Shown here: positions 60,894 to 64,000 of the stretch, piece after piece | How the letters are laid out: each line of letters starts with the position of its first letter | Position numbering within the stretch: the first letter of the stretch is position 1 | NCBI RefSeq assembly: GCF_017654505.1 | Contig: NC_054552.1 | Location: forward strand, 32,042,097 to 32,106,096 | Direction: 5' to 3' | Origin: Polyodon spathula | Taxonomy: Eukaryota > Chordata > Actinopteri > Acipenseriformes > Polyodontidae | DNA length: 64,000 nt | Translations under genes and position numbers: made by a program | Notes under the pieces: model-generated | The model's database searches: none | What the model was told of the DNA's origin: nothing | The model's input: the letters and a program-made list of their open reading frames with translations, nothing else

Positions 60894-63800
60894 CTATAAA
60901 AAAAGAAAGGCACTCAGCTTGTTACGAGGTTGGGTTTTGTCAAAAGTGCTGAGCAAAGTATTTTTCTGGTGCTGCTCAAATTCTGCCAAATGTCTTTTTT
61001 TTTTTTTTTTAAGATGAAGAAAAATATCTGATCTTGTTTGCTTGTTTTGTGATTGCAAGTATAATATAAGCCCTATTTAAAGGCATGGTCATGTTTGGCA
61101 GCAACGTTTCACCATGATCCTTAAAGGTTAGATTTATTGGGGCTTGGAACTATAAAAACATAAGCAAGTCACACCACCTGATATCCATACAGAACTGCAC
61201 TATAATTCGTCCTGACGTTTTCATTCCACACCCCACAATGTTTTGCACTTGCTTTTTTTTAATTATAATTATAATTATAATTAATATAATTATAATTAAT
61301 AAAGAGAACTCATCACAAACTGAACCAGGCTGCTATGTCGTCTATCACTTTACACTTCTGGTTTAAGGATCATTTACTTAGTTTGCACAAGGTTTAATTG
61401 TATAATGTCAAATAAGTACTCTTCTTCTCAGCCACAAGATTGAATTAAAAACTGCTCTGCCTCAATGTAACGGTGTGGGGTTTACTGTGCTTTAAAGTGA
61501 GTAACTCTATATAGTACTGCATGCATATTATCAATGCAGGTTACATTTTGTCAGGCCAGGTGAAATTGGATGAATTGATTCCAAATTTAACCTGGCCATC
61601 TATGCATAAGGGTGATGGCTAGTCTTGTAGCTAGTTTCAACCTGGCCCTAAGAATCCGTCAATCCGAGCTGTACCGGGTTCTTCCGCATTCCTCCTGAAC
61701 CCCGCCCAAAGAGAGTGGAATACATTGTCCATGCTACTTTTTGATAGATGTTGGCGGTTCTTTCCCAGCAAGTGGCTAAAAACACTTTAATGTTTTTACA
61801 AAACCAAAAGAATGGACGTTGCTGCTTTGCTTCAGATAATCCTAACAGTTCTTACAAGAATATTAAAGCATGGAAATACCTGCTCACCTCGCATGTGGAT
61901 TAAAGGGTTAAGCCTGCTCGTCATTGGCACCCAATACGGATCGGCTAAATGAACATGGAAACGGAGTATGAGGAGCAGCAGTGGTGCGTGGAAACGAGGT
62001 ACACGAGAGCAGCTGTTCCAGCTCCTGGTCACCAAGAACTTTTGCTGGGTGTTCTGATGTTGCTCCTGGACCAGCCTAATGGGTCAGAACTTTTGTTTTC
62101 AATTTTAGTTTTTGACTATTTAAAAAAAAAAAAAAAACACTCTTCATATTTGGGGCAATAAGAATGTGCCTCTTGTACCACCTTGGAACACTTCAAACAA
62201 CACGGTAAAAGAATAGTAAAGTATAGTAAAACCAGAAAGAATGGTTAAGCATAGGTAAGCATGATTTAAATGCTGCTTCAGCTTTAAGATGGATTACTTC
62301 ATAAAGAGCCTCTTGCCCCAGCAGCAGGAGTCAGAGTGGCTGCCCATTGTTAGTCACCGCCGTGGGATGTAACCTTAGGGAGGGTCCAGCGCTTGGCGAC
62401 TGGTGGCCACTCTGACTGAGCAGCCAGCCTGTCTCCTCTGCTCAGACAGCTCCCAGAGATCAGACAGGCTGCAGCAAGTGCAGGGCAGGGCAAGAGAGGC
62501 AGGGAAGCGCAGAGGCAAGAACAGTCACTGGCAAAGCTGCCTTATGTTTTGAAAGGAAAGCAGTGGCGAGCTAAGGTGACACATTTCATTAGCACAGTGT
62601 TAGAAAAAAATGCAACAGGTCGTTACAATGTAGACATGAAAAATAAGTACATTGAGTAAATAAGTACATTGAAAAGTGATTGGGGTTGGTTCCAGAATGA
62701 CAATCACATTGTTCATCAGCAGTTAAGCTTTACAATGAATGTGTCTTTCCTATGATTCCCTATGAGAAAAAAAAAAAACCTTACTTTTTTTTTTATTTCA
62801 TTTAAAAACAAATATAATATTAGCATATGTTTTTTCTCCAGTCGATAAGGTTTTAAGTCCATGAGCCAAGCTTGTTTCTAAAAGCACACACAGAAAGCAC
62901 CTGGCCCTGTACAGGGAGCTCTATGCTTATCCATCAGCACACCTTCTCCAGGTTGTCTCTGGGGGTATGGAGCCGAGTGTGAATCATAGACCTGAGCCAT
63001 TGACTGTGACACCTGCAATATATTCTTTTCTTTCAGGCATTGTCAAGGGATTTAGAACTGTGTACTCAACTGCACTCCGATTGGCTGAACCACATTCCAT
63101 GAATGATGTCTCCCTGCTCCCCAAACTTTAAGGACTGTTTAAAGGACTGTTTTTGACTAAATTAATTAAATGAAGTTTGTACAGATCGTGAACTTTTTCA
63201 AATGTATGAGAGACTGTTTATCAGTTTATTTAAATTTTTCAAAGCACTGTTTTAATCTAAGAGATGATAATAAATACTATTCAAGAAATAGTCCTTAAAT
63301 CAGTACTTGTGAATGGGGCCCAAGATCTGGCACACCCCGGTATTTCTATGTACAGTAATGCTGCAATCTGGTTTTGTGATCTGTTTAGCATTAAGGGATA
63401 AATATGTTGACAGGAGCCTACCAGATATGCATTAATTAGTATCGTGAAAGGACTACATTTCAGCGTTTCTTTGAGTAAATTAGATTTTAAATGGCACTAG
63501 GTCTCAAGAGCTGGTTGACGCTGGTTAGTCAGAGCATATCCATGACCAATATTAAATGATGCCTGGGTTGTTGTGGAGATGAATCACATAATTAATGCCA
63601 TGGAGCATGCAAAGCATATGGACTACACTCTTTAAAACAACAGATGGGAGCAGTGTTGGCTACTGGAGATCTGAACTAGCTGCTTCCCTTGTACCTGGGT
63701 GCAAGCAGAGCCTGTTCGAACTAATCATTAAAGAGCATGCACTATAGTCTTCATTCTCTGTATCAGAATCCAGGCGGCTTATTTGAACCTGTAGAGTCCT

Positions 63801-64000
63801 AGCTGCCAACTCCTTTTGACTACCTCCTGCTTCCAAATAAATCATATGATGTGGTGACCCCATGTTCTTCATACTATTACTGTAGCCCAGGCGGAGTTCA
63901 AAGGTCACGGCAAAAAGTGCTGTTTTTGGAAGCAACTGGTTTACTTTGGCAGAAGCAGGGTAGAATAGGGGTGCCATTTTATAAGCACAGTAACATGTGC
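60894..64000. other. Noncoding stretch with possible terminal exon
   Basis: A palindromic AATTATAATT-type AT repeat lies at 61260-61302. An acceptor-like TTCTTTTCTTTCAG at 63023-63036 is followed by a 31-codon frame ending in TAA and an AATAAA at 63269, discussed under findings. The last 320 bases hold a 105-codon minus-strand frame (63660-63977) without recognised motifs. Confidence 0.4.

Noticed and set aside
61887..61950. Minus-strand 57-nt exon candidate with acceptor TTCATTTAG and donor GTGAGC
   Set aside because: The splice sites are decent, but the only open frame is phase 1 at both ends and cannot join the exons at 60867 and 59285 without a stop; too short to keep.

Overview
This window looks like gene-poor vertebrate DNA, most likely from a ray-finned fish. 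It is AT-rich and full of microsatellites. It carries remnants of a Tc1/mariner transposon family familiar from fish, a Penelope-like element, several MITEs, and tRNA-derived SINE copies. My impression of a non-teleost fish (sturgeon or paddlefish type) rests on the SINE and LINE tails as I remember them and is only moderate. There are no bacterial features, and no complete gene can be called. Most long open frames are low-complexity artefacts (AT, GA) or transposon pieces.

Layout. 1-7.2 kb is mostly featureless, with one plausible exon (4413-4543, +). 7.2-11.1 kb is a minisatellite of about 88 copies of a 44-bp unit, starting just inside a sequence that follows a strong splice-acceptor-like site. 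11.1-29 kb is sparse noncoding DNA with a second plausible short exon (13375-13437, +), a SINE tail, a LINE tail, small local duplications and microsatellites. 29.0-30.0 kb holds a rearranged Tc1-like transposon folded back on itself next to a long AT tract. A SINE lies at 33.1-33.4 kb. 34.4-36.2 kb is a second minisatellite of about 38 copies of a 50-bp unit with internal palindromes. Two related 300-bp MITEs lie at 37.8 and 41.1 kb. A Penelope-like element remnant (GIY-YIG endonuclease end plus 3' tail) lies at 41.9-42.4 kb, and further copies of its tail occur at 45.0 and 60.5 kb. 42.77-43.27 kb is a 500-bp almost pure purine tract. 46.9 kb holds another SINE, 50.4-50.9 kb a different MITE. 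The last 5 kb contain two exon-like segments on the minus strand (60867-60893 and 59285-59455) whose phases join.

Reading. The region is probably intronic or intergenic. If genes are present they are represented only by isolated short exons in very long introns, and I could not name them. The best-supported content is repetitive. The most interesting points are the two highly homogenised minisatellites, the foldback Tc1 structure, the Penelope-like remnant with its three tails, SINE copies that share a body but carry different 3' tails, and the minus-strand exon pair.
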